From NCBI GenBank assembly GCA_007570785.1, contig ML660774.1, positions 8,137,969-8,201,968 on the forward strand: 64,000 nucleotides of DNA, in the 5' to 3' direction. Source of the stretch: Antilocapra americana. Lineage: Eukaryota; Chordata; Mammalia; Artiodactyla; Antilocapridae. The notes under the pieces are model-generated. The model saw only the letters and a program-made list of their open reading frames with translations, had not been told where the DNA came from and made no database searches. Positions 1 through 62,538 of this stretch are shown here, in pieces. Position numbers and translations under genes: made by a program. Each line of letters opens with the position of its first letter. Within the stretch, counting starts at the first letter, position 1.

Positions 1-199
1 GATCTGAATACAGCTTCTTATTAACCTTCCCTCGTATCAGAGAGCTAGACATGGTTCATTTTGGTCTTTGATTGGCTAAGTCTCAGATCTTTTGGAATCA
101 GGGTTATGGTTCCCAGGTTTGTGTTCAAACTTGGTATCATTTAGCCCAGAGTTCTGCGAATCTGGTGAAGCTCTAAGGGTGATGGCGAAATTGGAGAGT

Positions 200-37518
<37,319 letters not shown>

Positions 37519-37680
37519 TGTGACGTCACCAGAACTACCACCCTTCTGGAGCATTCAAAGCCTCAGCACACCATTTATCACCTGAAAAATGGAAGAAGTA
37601 TTATATATCTGACAGTCGGAGATGTTACACTGCTTGCGAGAAATGCAAACAAATAAACAATTTAATTTTGAACCCTTTGC
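37519..37680 (+). terminator. FAM149A: FAM149A 3'UTR and poly(A) signal
   Basis: A short 3'UTR follows the stop codon. A canonical AATAAA lies at 37652-37657, so cleavage is expected about 10-30 bases later. Other AATAAA hexamers further on were not needed to explain the gene end. Confidence 0.7.
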
Positions 37681-38279
37681 ATTGTTAAGAGGATATGAGT
37701 CAAACTTACCAACCTCCTCCTTTCTTGGAAGCATTCCAATACAGGTTCTTTAGGCTTTGCTCAGACGAATCTAATGTGTTTATAATCCATCCTTTTATCA
37801 GTTATACACAGACATCCACATGCTTAATTCACACACTAATATATGGAAGTACATTATTTAGGAATATGCCTTTTTATCTAGCAGTATGTAACTATGTCTT
37901 GACATTTTTTTGGTCTCGTTCTATTATTAATGCCATCAAAATCCTAGTCACTAATGGATACTACTCCCTCCTTTAGAAAAGTTGGTGCAGTATGTTAGGC
38001 TGACTAATAGGTTGTTCTAGTCGTTATGCTGACTTGGAGGAAGGTCAATGACTGTGTCTTAAGCCAATTTTGTTTTTACTAGTTTTCATGCTCAAATTCG
38101 GGCAGTCTATTGAAAAGTATCTCAAATTGATTGCTTTTGTAAAAGCTGAATATAAATGTATTGTTTCATATTGCATATGGTTTCATCTTTACTATTAACA
38201 ACAGAAGTGCTCATCCACTGGTGGGAAGTGTTTGCAGCAGCATCTTCCTCATTTTAACACAATCTGATCTCTGCTTAAA

Positions 38280-38400
38280 TGGTCACTTCTGCAGAAAACC
38301 TTCCCAGACCCCTCTGTCCTCAACAGCGCTCTCTCTACCCTCTGCGCTCCAGCCCTGCCTTATTTTTCTTCAGAGCACATGTCCTGACCTGACATTAACA
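38280..38400 (+). repeat. L2 LINE 3' fragment
   Basis: cacttctgcagaaaaccttc, then ccagacccctctgtcctcaa and agcacatgtcctgacctgac follow the L2 3'-end layout. Confidence 0.55.
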
Positions 38401-38869
38401 TAGAAAATTGAACAGAGAAGGTGCTGGAGCAGTATCCAATGGAGGCAAGCCTCTAGGGTCCTTTATCTTTAGCTTCCTTTGCCCCCTACCTACCGTTGCT
38501 TTCCTTTAATAGTGACTGAAATCCTTGGACTCATATTCTCAGATCTCAAATGGCCATAATGTCTTCTTTTCTATCAGAGAAGTATAGTCTATGCATATAA
38601 AGTGCCTGTAAAAAAAGGTAAAAGAAAGTCAGCACAATGACTGGAACAATCTGATTATTAGTCAACCTGGCATATTGTCCCAACTTTTCTAAAGGAGGGA
38701 GTAATATCTGTTAGTGACTAGGATTTTAATGGCATTAATAACAGAATGAGACAAAAAAAGTCAAGACAGCTATATACTGCTAGATTAAAAAGGCATATTC
38801 CTAAATAACATACTTTGATATATTAGTGTGAATACATGCACTAAGCATGTTGTGTGACTGACAGTCATC

Positions 38870-40380
38870 CTGGATTTATTACTTCAAGTATTTACCAAGC
38901 ACCTTCTTCGTGTAAGATTCTGGAACATTGGGCTGAACAAGACAAAGACTTTGCCCGAATAGAACTTATATTCTCATGGAGGACACAGAGTATAAACAAA
39001 TCAATAGAAATATAAGGTCAGATAATAAATGCTATGAAGAACCATAACATACGGCCCATGTGACAGGATGGAAAGAGTTGCCAGTTTATACAGAATAATC
39101 AGGAAAGGCTTTATTGCAAAGAGTATTTGAGCAAAGACTCAAAGAAAATGAGAAAAGAAGTCATTTAGAGATGAAGAAAAAAAGAATTTTAGACAGAGAG
39201 GAAAACACACAGCCTAAAACAGGAGCATACCTGGAGGTTTAGGGAGCAGTAAAGAGGCCAGTGGGACAGGGGATGGACTTAGCAAGGGGGTAAATAATGA
39301 GGGATGAGATCGGTAAAGTAACAGGGGCAAGGGCTTAAGATCTTTTTGGAGGTGGGAATTATAAGTTACCTGAAACCAGAAGCCACTGGAGAATTTTGAG
39401 GATAGAGTGATGTAATCTGATGTGAGATGATGTTTCAGATTAGATGACAGAGGGGCAGCTGGTGACAAGTCAGGGACTTTGGATGTGTTCTCAAATTTGA
39501 ACCAATAGGATTTGCTGTTGGATTGGATGAGGAGGGTAACAAAAAAAAAAGAATCCAGGTTGACTCCAAGGTTTAATACTTGGAAAGACAACATTGACAT
39601 TTACCAAAGTCAGAAAGAATTCAAGAGAAGCAGATTTGGAAGCATGTTGGGATGTGTTTGTTTGATGCCTATTAGATGTCTAAGAATGGATGAGCTAACC
39701 AAGAGTGGAGAATGGAAAAGCAGAGAAAAAAGAGAGTTCGAGCTCTAGGTATTTTAACATCTAGTGGTATGTGGTGTGAAGAGAAACTAGCAAAGCAGAA
39801 AGAATGACTGGTGAGGGAGAAAACAATCCAGAGAATATGGAATCCTCAAAGTTAAACGGGGCAGGGGTTCAAGGAAGTAATAAGCACTCACATATGTTGA
39901 ATGCTATTGATTAGTCAATTTAAATAGGGTCTGAGAAATGACTTAAAGGTTTAGCTACATGGGAGATAGGGCTTCCCTCATAGCTCAGTTGGTAAAGAAT
40001 ATGCCTGCAATGCAGGAGACCCAGTTCAATTCCTCGGTCGGGAAGATCCCTTGGAGAAGGGTTAGGCTATTCTTCCCTTGTGGCTCAGCTGGTAAAGAAT
40101 CCGTCTGCAATGCAAGAGATCTGGGTTCCTTCCCTGGGTTGGGAAGATCTCCTGGGGAAGGAAAGGCTACTCACTCCAGTATTCTGGCCTGGAGAATGGA
40201 ATCGCAAAGAGTCAGACATGACTGAGTGACTTAAAAAAAAAAAAAAAAAAAAAAACATGGAAGATATTGGTGATCTTGACAAGATCTGTGCTAGGAGAAT
40301 AGTCAAGGCAAATGACTGCAGAGGCTTCAGGAGAGAATACAGGGAGAGGAATTGAAGACAATAGGAATTTACACTGATGG
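38870..40380 (+). repeat. Old mammalian interspersed repeat, split by a SINE
   Basis: The stretch follows, with heavy divergence, a long mammalian repeat I recognise but cannot name: tttaccaagcaccttcttcg, tgctatgaagaaccataaca, gaggccagtgggacagggga, aggatttgctgttggattgg, tgactccaaggtttaatact. Its sequence stops at about 39,967 and resumes at 40,255 (agatattggtgatcttgaca). No coding potential. Confidence 0.5.
39968..40254 (+). repeat. Bov-tA3-like SINE with two heads and poly(A), with target-site duplication
   Basis: Two tRNA-like heads occur in tandem (tagctcagttggtaaagaat and tggctcagctggtaaagaat), then a Bov-A tail and an uninterrupted A run of about 24. It is flanked by acatgggagat (39957-39967) and acatggaagat (40255-40265), a duplication with one mismatch. 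Confidence 0.88.
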
Positions 40381-43300
40381 TTTCATATGTGTGAGTATAT
40401 AGATACCATAGTTCTGTATCCAGAATTTGTTTTTCAGTCTAAAATACCTTTTTCATATTGGGAACCATTCCAAGTGACAGAAAATTTAGGTAAATCCAAG
40501 TGTCAACATTTTCAAAGCTCTTCTGTAGTTTATAACATATTCTGGCCAACAACTTGAACTGTCAAAAGCACTTATTTCAAGCTGGAGAGAGTAGCAAACA
40601 AAGACCTTCCAAGTGAGAAGGAATTCATCCTTTCCTCTAGAATGGATCTTCAGGAGGGAAGGTTCACACCTTCCTACTCAGTCGGCTTCATTCCACGAGG
40701 CTGACAATCAACACGGTTAAAAAGGTTGATAGTCTTAACCTTGGCAGAGCACTGTTCCCTACACAGAGGATCCTTCCACTTTATGGTGGACCTCCTAAGA
40801 TGCAGTGCTGTGTACTTTGTCACCAGGAGGCTGTACATACCTTGCAGGCCTGGCCATTTGACTGGTTTCATCGGAAATTTCAATATTCCAAGGCAGTATG
40901 AGAAGGTCCCATCTGGTAACTAGGAAACCATAGGAAAGATGAACGGGAACAAAATAGAAGGCTTTTATTGTGTTGCCCCTTTAAAAAACAAACTTCAGTG
41001 CCTCTTCCTCACTCACAAATTGTCTTCAAAATTGAAAATAAAAGATTTGAGCCTGGCAGTCAAGCTCTATTTCAGCTTGCTCCATTCCACCAGTCAAATT
41101 ATCTTGCTCTTGTCACTGAGTTGACCTGTGTGCAGACAGGAGCCCCTCCATTGCCTTTTGAATCCCTCATCTCCTGCCCTGGGTGCGGCATTTCTTGGCT
41201 CACATTTGCTGCTCCCTGGCTCACCCTGTTTCTCCACTTCCGAGGGCAGCGCTTGTGTGTTATCGTCCCTGTTTTGGCCACAGAGATTAGCAGAGAGTCA
41301 GATATATACAAACCTTGTACTTTGATATGTATAACTGACCTTGTAGTTCAGCCTCGATCCATTTTTTGGATCGATCTTAGTCATGTGGGATCTTAGTTCC
41401 TGACCAAGTAGAAGTGCACAGTCTTAATCAGCCTCGATCCTTTAGAGAGGAAGAAATGAAAGCCCAGGAAGATATACTAACAGACATTCCACACATATAC
41501 TTTTTTAAAGTCTTAAAGTAATTAAACAATGTAGACAAGAATCATATAAAAGTGCAAGTTTCTTCTCCATTCCCAAATGATCAAGTTGATCAGTATTTTT
41601 CTTTCCAGATATCAGTCTAGTGGTAGAGAGAGAGAGAGAAAAAAAAATGTCTCCCAAAGAGGGCATTAGGTTATATACTTGGTTCTGCGACTTGCTTATT
41701 TTCACTTAATATTTCACAAACATTGTTCTATGTCAGTATATGTTGATGACGTGAAATCCAGTTAGAGAAAAGTCTTAGGTTTTCTCTGCAGGTGGCTGTG
41801 AGCAAGCTATACAATAGCTGCTGGTAAAACTAATCCAATTAAGCAAAGTAAAAATGCAGCATATCCTCTTTGCATACTGCTGTTGTGTGAAAATTGTATA
41901 AATCTTAATTATGTTGAACTGGTTCATAGTGCTTTTCAGGTCTACTATATCCTTCTACTTTTCCGCCTATTAATTTTTGAGAGTTTGATATTGAAATTCC
42001 AACTAAAAATCTTAATTTAATTTACTTTTTGATATTGAAACTCCAAGTAAAATTCTTAATTTATCTACTTTAAAAATAATTTTAATATATAATGAAGCTG
42101 AATGTAACTCTGTTCTGTATTTCTCACGTCTCCTGCAAATGTGTTATCATACTTTCATAATTTAAAAAAGAAAAAAAAACCCTGCAGGGCATTCTCAATA
42201 CTTCACCTTCCTTGGCACTTTTCCTACAATTCAGGGACCTTCTGCTAGGAGAGGAACACTCCCCTCTCAGCCCCTTTTCGAGGAAGTATCAAGAATATGG
42301 AAGGAAATGAGAGTCAGGACTGGGTCCCTGGAGAAACGGGAGGAATTGAAAATCAGAGAACCCAGGCCCTGGGCAGAACCGGAGCGTCCTCACTGTCCTT
42401 ACCTTTTCCCTCTGCGGGCTCAGGGGTGTGTCTTCTTTCCCTTTTCAGCGTGCTCCCCAACTGTTGTTTCCTTTTCAAACCCTCCTTTCCCAGTATCTCT
42501 TACCTCCACTGCTTTCAGAGATGCCCACCTCCAACCTCATCCACCCGCCCCTGTCTTGTTCTCTTGGGGTGCTAACTTTTCTAGGTCCCGAAAAATATTC
42601 TGAAAAATACTTGGATCACAACTTGGATTACTCAACTCACCTGTGTCGCAATCAGCCGTCCAACGCAGCCTGATAACTGGTACCCCGAAGGTCGTGCCCC
42701 TAAAACTACTCAGTATCAAAGTAGGTAGCTGCCCGGGTGACCCTAAATTGGAAGCCAAGAAGCAACCCATCTCCACCGCGGCTGGTAGCCGGTCCTAACG
42801 GAGCGCAAAGGAGAGAGGTTAGATACCCAGCCGGGGGCGAAGAATGAGCGCCAGAGGCTGAGCCTCAAACCAGATGCTTTTTATTTTTTTTCCATTTTAA
42901 AACATCCTGCTCGCTGTACCGTGAGTTGTCGGGGACCCAGCAGCTGTTGGTTTAACCCACGCAGCCCCCGCGGCCCCTCTCCATCACTAAGCCTCTTAGT
43001 TCCACTCCACCTTAATTTTCCTCCCGTCTCCACCCACTAACGTGCCTCCGTTTACAACCGCGCAGCCTATTGAGCGCTCAAGCCGCTTTCCGGACTTTCA
43101 TTTTCCGCTGGAAGCACAACAGAGGCCGGCGCGGGTTAAGAAGGCTTTGACCCGGCTCCTAACAAGCCCGGCCGGGCGTCGTCGGCTCGGAGACCCGGGT
43201 GGGAGCCAGGCGGGTGCCCACCCCCTCCACCAGCGGGAGTGGGGAAGTGACCCGGCCCGGCGCCCCCTCCTCCGCCTCCGGGACCGCCTAGAGGCCGAGA

Positions 43301-43419
43301 ACTCCTCCCAGCGCCCGCGCCCTCGACCTCGGGGGCCCGGACCACATCCTCCGCCCGCAGCATCCCGCCCCGCGGTCCCCGCAGTCTCGGCCCTGGTGCC
43401 CAGCGGCCCGGCGGGCGCG

Positions 43420-56978
<13,559 letters not shown>

Positions 56979-57715
56979 CTGTATTATTGGGTTATGCTCT
57001 TATCATAAAAAGGTCTTTCTTTAAAGGGAACTTTTTATTTACAATTTGTAGATCATGGAATCAATATTCGTAATCCCTCAATTTAATTTTTTTTCTTGTC
57101 CCACTCAGCTTAGAGTCAAGTGTACCAAAGCAAGAGTTTCCATATCTTCATCACCATCATAGCTTTGACTCCTGGTCTTGATTTCAAAAGATAAATTACC
57201 TGATGACCGTATGCAAATGAACATATAGAAACTTCTCCACAGAAGGATCCACAGGCCAATTCAATTTCAATCAACAGACTCAAAAGATACAATTTAATTG
57301 AAGTTCTAGAATATTTTTAAGATGTTCTTATTGACTCAGGAATATATATTTGCATGTATATGTATACATTTGTTCAAAAAGTCTGTGTAATTAAGTAGGA
57401 TGACTTAAGGAGCTTAAATTTCAAGAATTGCATCAGTGGCATCAGTTTTGAGGAGAATAATCCTCATGGTACTTTTCAGATTTAATCATCTACAGTGGGT
57501 CACCTACTCATAGGTTCTGTTCCTCTTTCCCTTTGGACTGTGTACTTAGAGTTTTCCCTTCATTTTTCAGAGCATCACAATTACCTTTCTATATTGTATA
57601 TTTTGGGGAGAGATTCCTCCTAGTAATCTCCAGTCCCTCACCATGCCTCAGGGAATTGACTGGGAGCTCTAAGGCTTTGGGAACTCTAAGGACCTTAGAG
57701 CTTCTCTAGTTATGC

Positions 57716-57990
57716 AGTGGAGAAGGCCATGCACCCCACTCCAGTACTCTTGCCTGGAGAATCCCATGGACGGAGGAACCTGGTAAGCTGCAGTGCATGG
57801 GGTTGCTAAGAGTTGGACATGACTGAGCGACTTCACTTTCCCTTTTCACTTTCATGCTTTGGAGAAGGAAATAGCAACCCACTCCAGTGTTCTTGCCTGG
57901 GGAGTCCCAGGGACGGCGGAGCCTGGTGGGCTGCCGTCTCTGGGGTCGCACAGAGTCGGACACGACTGAAGCGGCTTAGCAGCAGCAGCA
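57716..57990 (+). repeat. BOVA2: two Bov-A units in tandem
   Basis: Two copies of the unit (ccactccagtactcttgcct and cccactccagtgttcttgcc), linked by cttcactttcccttttcact, ending in ggcttagcagcagcagcag. Lies downstream of CYP4V2, probably in its 3'UTR. Confidence 0.9.
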
Positions 57991-58315
57991 GTTATACAGT
58001 GGCCTCTCCCGATCACAGGTTCTGAATCCATGGATTCAACCAAGGACTGATTGAAATTATTTGAAAAAAGAAATTCCAGGAAGTTCCAGAGAGTAAAACT
58101 ATTTACAAAGCATTTACGTTATATTCACAGCTATTTATATAGTAGTCACATTGTATTAGGTATTGTAAGTAATCTAGATGATTAAAGTATTGAGTTGGAA
58201 GGCAGATCCATACGCAAATGCTACACTCTTTTGTCTAAGGGACTTCAGCATCCATAGACTAGTGTCTGTGGGAGTCCTGGGACCAATCCCTTGTGGATAC
58301 CGAGGGGTACTCCCT
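57991..58315 (-). repeat. MER2-type (Tigger/mariner) DNA transposon
   Basis: Ends are imperfect inverted repeats: cagtggcctctcccgatcac near 57997 and gtggataccgaggggtactc near 58293. Inside, cacattgtattaggtattgt and aagtaatctagatgattaaa fit MER2. Little room separates it from the preceding BOVA2. Confidence 0.7.
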
Positions 58316-59419
58316 TTTAATAGAACAGGCTGAGTTCAGTGGAAAGGTAAGCCCCAAAGCCATGCCACTAGTGGATGATAAGGCTGGCGATGGAGATCTT
58401 GAAATCTCTCCACTCCCAATATGGTGACACTTCCACAATTGGATCTTGCTTTATGGCACCCATGTCTAGATATGTTATTAGAATATAGATGTTCTGCCTC
58501 TGATTTTGGCATATTTCCTCTTCCATTATTAAAGGAAAAGAGAAGCCATTCATGTATATTAAGTAACCCAGTCATATCTCACTTAGTATAGACTTAGACT
58601 TCTAGTAAATTCAGTCCTTGAGGACATACCTGTTGAGCTGATAACAAACACCTGTTCCCCAAATTTTAATGCCATAGACAACATCTCTAGTCCCTCATTC
58701 AGTGACTTTTAAAAACTTCTTTTAAGAAATAATTTTAATAAAATTGTTTCTTCAATTTTCCAAGACAATGGCTGATAGAAACAACAAATTAAGATGTATG
58801 ATGTATTCTTCAATGGATATCAAAGAAAGAGGTTATAAAACCAAAACCACTTGGGAAGCACTAATGGCAAGGTCAGCAGATCTACCCACTTTCATATCCC
58901 AGAGACCCCAGTGTGGACTACCCAGCCCCTACGCTGAACAGAAGTCAAGAACATATACGATAAAAGGAAACGATTTCTATCTTATGGTTAACCATCTTAC
59001 TTAAAAACTGGATATGTGTAGAAATCTTGCTCCCCAATGACCCTGGATAATTGGAATTTTATTTGTGGAAATCAGCCTTATTTCTGAATTTCATGCACTT
59101 GCATTTAAACCTTTGTGTGTGTTTAAGTGACCCTACAATACGATGTAAAATTAAATGTAAAGTAAAATATTGCTACATGTGTCTTTTGGTCTAAAACCTT
59201 CATTTAGTCCTAGAATAATTTATTTTAATTTTTTTGCCTGGAAATTCTCTCAAACTGTGTCAGAGTTGGAACTGAGAAACTATGTCATCTTTTGTAATAT
59301 GGAAATGCAGATGTTGATTTTTTAAAATAAAAGGATGATCAAATATCTGTATCCCTATTACCTGTCCTTCTACTCAAAAGAGGTAACTCAAGAAAAATAA
59401 ATTACATTTTAAACATGGG

Positions 59420-61730
59420 TCATTTTATCCTGAGTTGACATCAGTTGGAAATATGGATAGCTTTAAAGGAAAATTTAGTGGATGACTGATTCATAATGTA
59501 ATAAAAGTATTAGTACTTTTGATATCATTAGTGTCATTCACACTTTCTAACAAAATGATCCTTATGTTGCTATCATAGACTGATTTCAAGTTTCTCATAC
59601 TTGGAAGCATAAACTAGAGGAGAAGCAGAAATCCCAGAACGTTTTATTCATCTGATAGCAAAAAGTAAAATCCCTCTTAAGGGCTCCCTGGGAGTAAGCA
59701 AAAACCATAGCATCACTGGGTCCCAGGGGTTCACAGCCTAGAAACATCTCCAGGAGGGGGCCTATTGAACTGACACTCTATTCTCCATAACAGACAACAG
59801 AGGAATGTCAATTTCTGAACCACCTGACCTTTCTCACAAAGAGATGCTGGTCATAAAAAGGTCAGTTTTTACCCCGAAATGTATTTGAATCAAATGTATT
59901 CATTTCCAGCTAATGAGATGCTGATAGATACATTAAACTTCATTTACTCTACCTAGAGACTCCCTTTTTCTAGGAACAGCACCTTCTTTATTTTTAGAAT
60001 TATCCTGTGATACCCCCGCTTTTTCTTCCCCTCCTTTTGCTTCTTCGAACCACACCCACTGTAAACATGTGGCTGTAGAGCCAGCCATGGAGAGCTCCCC
60101 TCCTGCCCGAAGGCTCTCACACTTGGAATCTCTAGGACTTTTATGGTAACAGCAGAAGCAAGCTCTCTTTCAAGGGCTCAGTGGTAAGATTAGGCACAGC
60201 CAGATAATCCCCATTTGATTAGTTACTAAAACAGTTCAGTAACCTTAATTATTAATACATCTGCAAAATTGCTTTTGTCTTGTAACATAAAGTAACCATG
60301 GACAAATGCAGTACCCCATTTTCTTTGCTATCTGGGATGATAGAGGGAAGCCCTGGGGAACATTTTAGAATTCTGCCTACCATTGCTTCTTATCAACTTC
60401 TTTCTGATTTGCTCCTTCTAAATCCACAAACAAACCTAGTTTTATTATATTACGAGAACATATGTTCCACTATAAGAAAAATTCAGAAGAAACACAGGAG
60501 TATATTTAAATAGATTTAAACTGGTAATCGCACCATTTAGGGAAACAACCTCTGAGGGTTTCTGCTGTGATCTGGAGAGAGGGCAGTTTTTTCCAGTCAC
60601 CTTTTTTTTCCTGATGAGGCTCATAGTGAATGAAATCCCCAATTTAGATTCTTTAATATTGCACAAGTCAGAGGATTCCCTTTTGCTGTCTACTAGTGTG
60701 TCAGTTGATACCCTGAATTTAAATGGGTATTTAAATATGCAGTATGAATATTTAAAATATGCTACTTCATTACAGCCAGGAAAAAATGTTTTATTGGAAA
60801 CATTTTCCTACATTCTTAATAAACACAGTTCTGTACTGCAGTAACATGCATTAAATATTTAAGAACTCCCTAAAAATCTAATTTACTAGCCAGAAAGATG
60901 TACTGCATTTTTGAAGAATAGTTAGAAAACAAAGGAGATTCAGTGGGCAAGGGATTGTAGTCTTTACACATTTTGAAAAGTACAAGAAAGAGAGTAAATC
61001 ATTTCGTTTAGACTTAATAGGTCAATCTAGAATTATGGATAGAGGTGGCAAGGAGATATATTTCAGTATATTGGGAGATTTTTTTCTTAAAATTCCCTGA
61101 AGAATAGGCTCCTAGCAAAACCAGTATGTTTCTTTCAGGTCTAGGTATCCTGACAGAAGTCTGCATTCTGTGCTAACTTTATCTGAAAAGGGGCAGATGG
61201 TAAATCTTTGCAGCTTTGCAGGACATACTGTCTCTATCACAACTGCTAAACTCTCTAGGGCAAAAGCAACCATGGATAATATAGAAGTGATGAGCATGAC
61301 TGTGTTCCAATAAAACTTCATTTATAACAGGCACTGGACCAGATTTGGTCTGTGAACAAACTGTTAAACCCTGCTATGTTCTATTTCCTGAACTGGATGG
61401 GAGGAAGTCCTAAACATCGGTCAATTCCATTCCACCCTACAAACCTCACTGTTACAGGATTCCTTCACTAGGACAAAGGAAGGCATGGATGCCATTTGCT
61501 AAAAGGCTCATCATGACTTCCAGGAGGATGGATCCCTTTCCATCCCCTTAGTCATATGTATCCAGGTCATTATATTGCAAACATCTAGTTAGATATATTA
61601 TGAGCCCCAAATAACTAGGAATGTTGGGGACATTTTAAAAATGGAACCGTGTACATGAATTCTGTGGTCCTGTGATGAAATAGTTAATGTATTAAATAGT
61701 TGAACACACAAATGGGATGTTCATAGAATG
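59420..61730. other. CYP4V2-KLKB1 spacer
   Basis: No exon or recognisable gene. It is AT-rich with a few short ORFs that resemble nothing I know, and includes the transposon relic at 61.19-61.38 kb. Liver-type regulatory sites for KLKB1 would be expected in the last few hundred bases. Confidence 0.55.
61190..61375. repeat. Old DNA-transposon-like relic
   Basis: aaagcaaccatggataatat, gtgttccaataaaacttcat and ggaccagatttggtctgtga resemble a common mammalian repeat, probably hAT-like. I cannot name it with certainty. Confidence 0.5.
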
Positions 61731-61897
61731 TGTTGACAGGACAAAAAGTTGAAACTCTTGGAAGAAAACCAAAGTCAATATCGGAGCCAAGCAAATAATA
61801 CGTGCAGAGCCCTATCCGGAAAGCCTGAAGACTGGCCATTTTTCAATGGCAAGAGACACCCTCAGCTCCAGAACCACGGAGGCAATTGTGCTTTCAG
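61730..61897 (+). other. KLKB1: Candidate untranslated exon 1 of KLKB1
   Basis: KLKB1 translation starts in its second exon, so a 5'UTR exon must lie upstream. The segment ending CTTTCAG|GTAGAG (donor at 61898) is the best-placed candidate, 582 bases before exon 2. The 5' limit is a guess, no TATA box is evident, and another upstream exon is possible. Confidence 0.35.
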
Positions 61898-62479
61898 GTA
61901 GAGAATTTCTATTATTCTGATTGCTTCCAATTTTTTTTTCATTAAGCACTGTTTTTACTTTATAAAGCAAATATTAGTTGACATTCTAATTTCCTGTGTA
62001 TTTAGAGAATGCAGAAGGAACTGATGCTCTTATATGTGGAAACATATAAGTGCAAGATGTTTTTCAATCAAAGAGAACATTGATTAAAAAATTTAAAACA
62101 GGCTTGAATATTTTTAATATCTTTCCTTAGGGATTTTGGACAGATACCATTGCCATGGTTTGCAATAATTTTCCTTTTGCTCAAATCAAGAGGTTTCACA
62201 AATGTTTAATTTCCCTCTACCAATTCCCTTCACATAATTGCTGAGAACAGAGGTGACAAATGGACAATAAACATAACAGTAATCTAGAGGTCTCAATTTG
62301 TATCTCATGCCAAGTCCTTGGGCATAAAATGTTCAGAAAACCATTGCTTTCTATATTGATAATTGTGTGCTTAGATTTGCTATCCAGACATTTATAAGAA
62401 AATCTGTATTACCTTAAATTAAAATTCATGTTAAACATGATCTATAAACAGTAGAGTTATGTGCTTGTTTCTCTTTTAG

Positions 62480-62538
62480 GATGATTGCACTCAGGCAAGC
62501 AGCTTACTTCATTTGCTTGTTTGCTGCAGTTTCCTGTG
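62480..62538 (+). CDS. KLKB1: KLKB1 exon 2: start codon and signal peptide of plasma prekallikrein (partial gene)
   Basis: KLKB1 is a liver-secreted serine-protease zymogen. After activation by factor XIIa it releases bradykinin from kininogen and feeds back on factor XII. Acceptor CTCTTTTAG, ATG at 62481, donor GTGAGT at 62539. The exon codes MIALRQAAYFICLFAAVSCG, a typical hydrophobic secretion signal, and closely resembles the human KLKB1 start. The last codon is split after its first base. The position immediately after CYP4V2 on the same strand fits human 4q35. The apple domains and the protease domain lie beyond the window, so integrity of the whole gene cannot be judged. Confidence 0.9.

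Larger units (their letters stand above)
37690..43020. other. FAM149A-CYP4V2 intergenic spacer
   Basis: About 5.3 kb without a recognisable gene. It holds an L2 end near 38.3 kb, a long degenerate old repeat (38.87-40.38 kb) split by a Bov-tA insertion, and otherwise unremarkable AT-rich sequence. The stretch at 40.68-41.30 kb has ORFs on both strands but no resemblance to a protein I know; it may be old repeat. Confidence 0.65.
56979..59420 (+). terminator. CYP4V2: CYP4V2 3'UTR region with candidate poly(A) signals
   Basis: No AATAAA is seen close to the stop codon. Hexamers lie at 58737-58742, 59326-59331 and 59396-59401, and the last pair is the best candidate for a long 3'UTR. The stretch contains two Bov-A2 units and a MER2 copy. 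Which signal is used cannot be decided from sequence. Confidence 0.4.

Noticed and set aside
39968..40150. tRNA-like segments (GGCTCAG..GGTTCGATCCC) as tRNA genes
   Set aside because: They are tRNA-derived SINE heads with degenerate stems, followed by Bov-A tails and A-runs.
40674..41396. Possible processed pseudogene or small gene between FAM149A and CYP4V2
   Set aside because: ORFs on both strands are short, I recognise no protein, and part of the sequence looks like old interspersed repeat.
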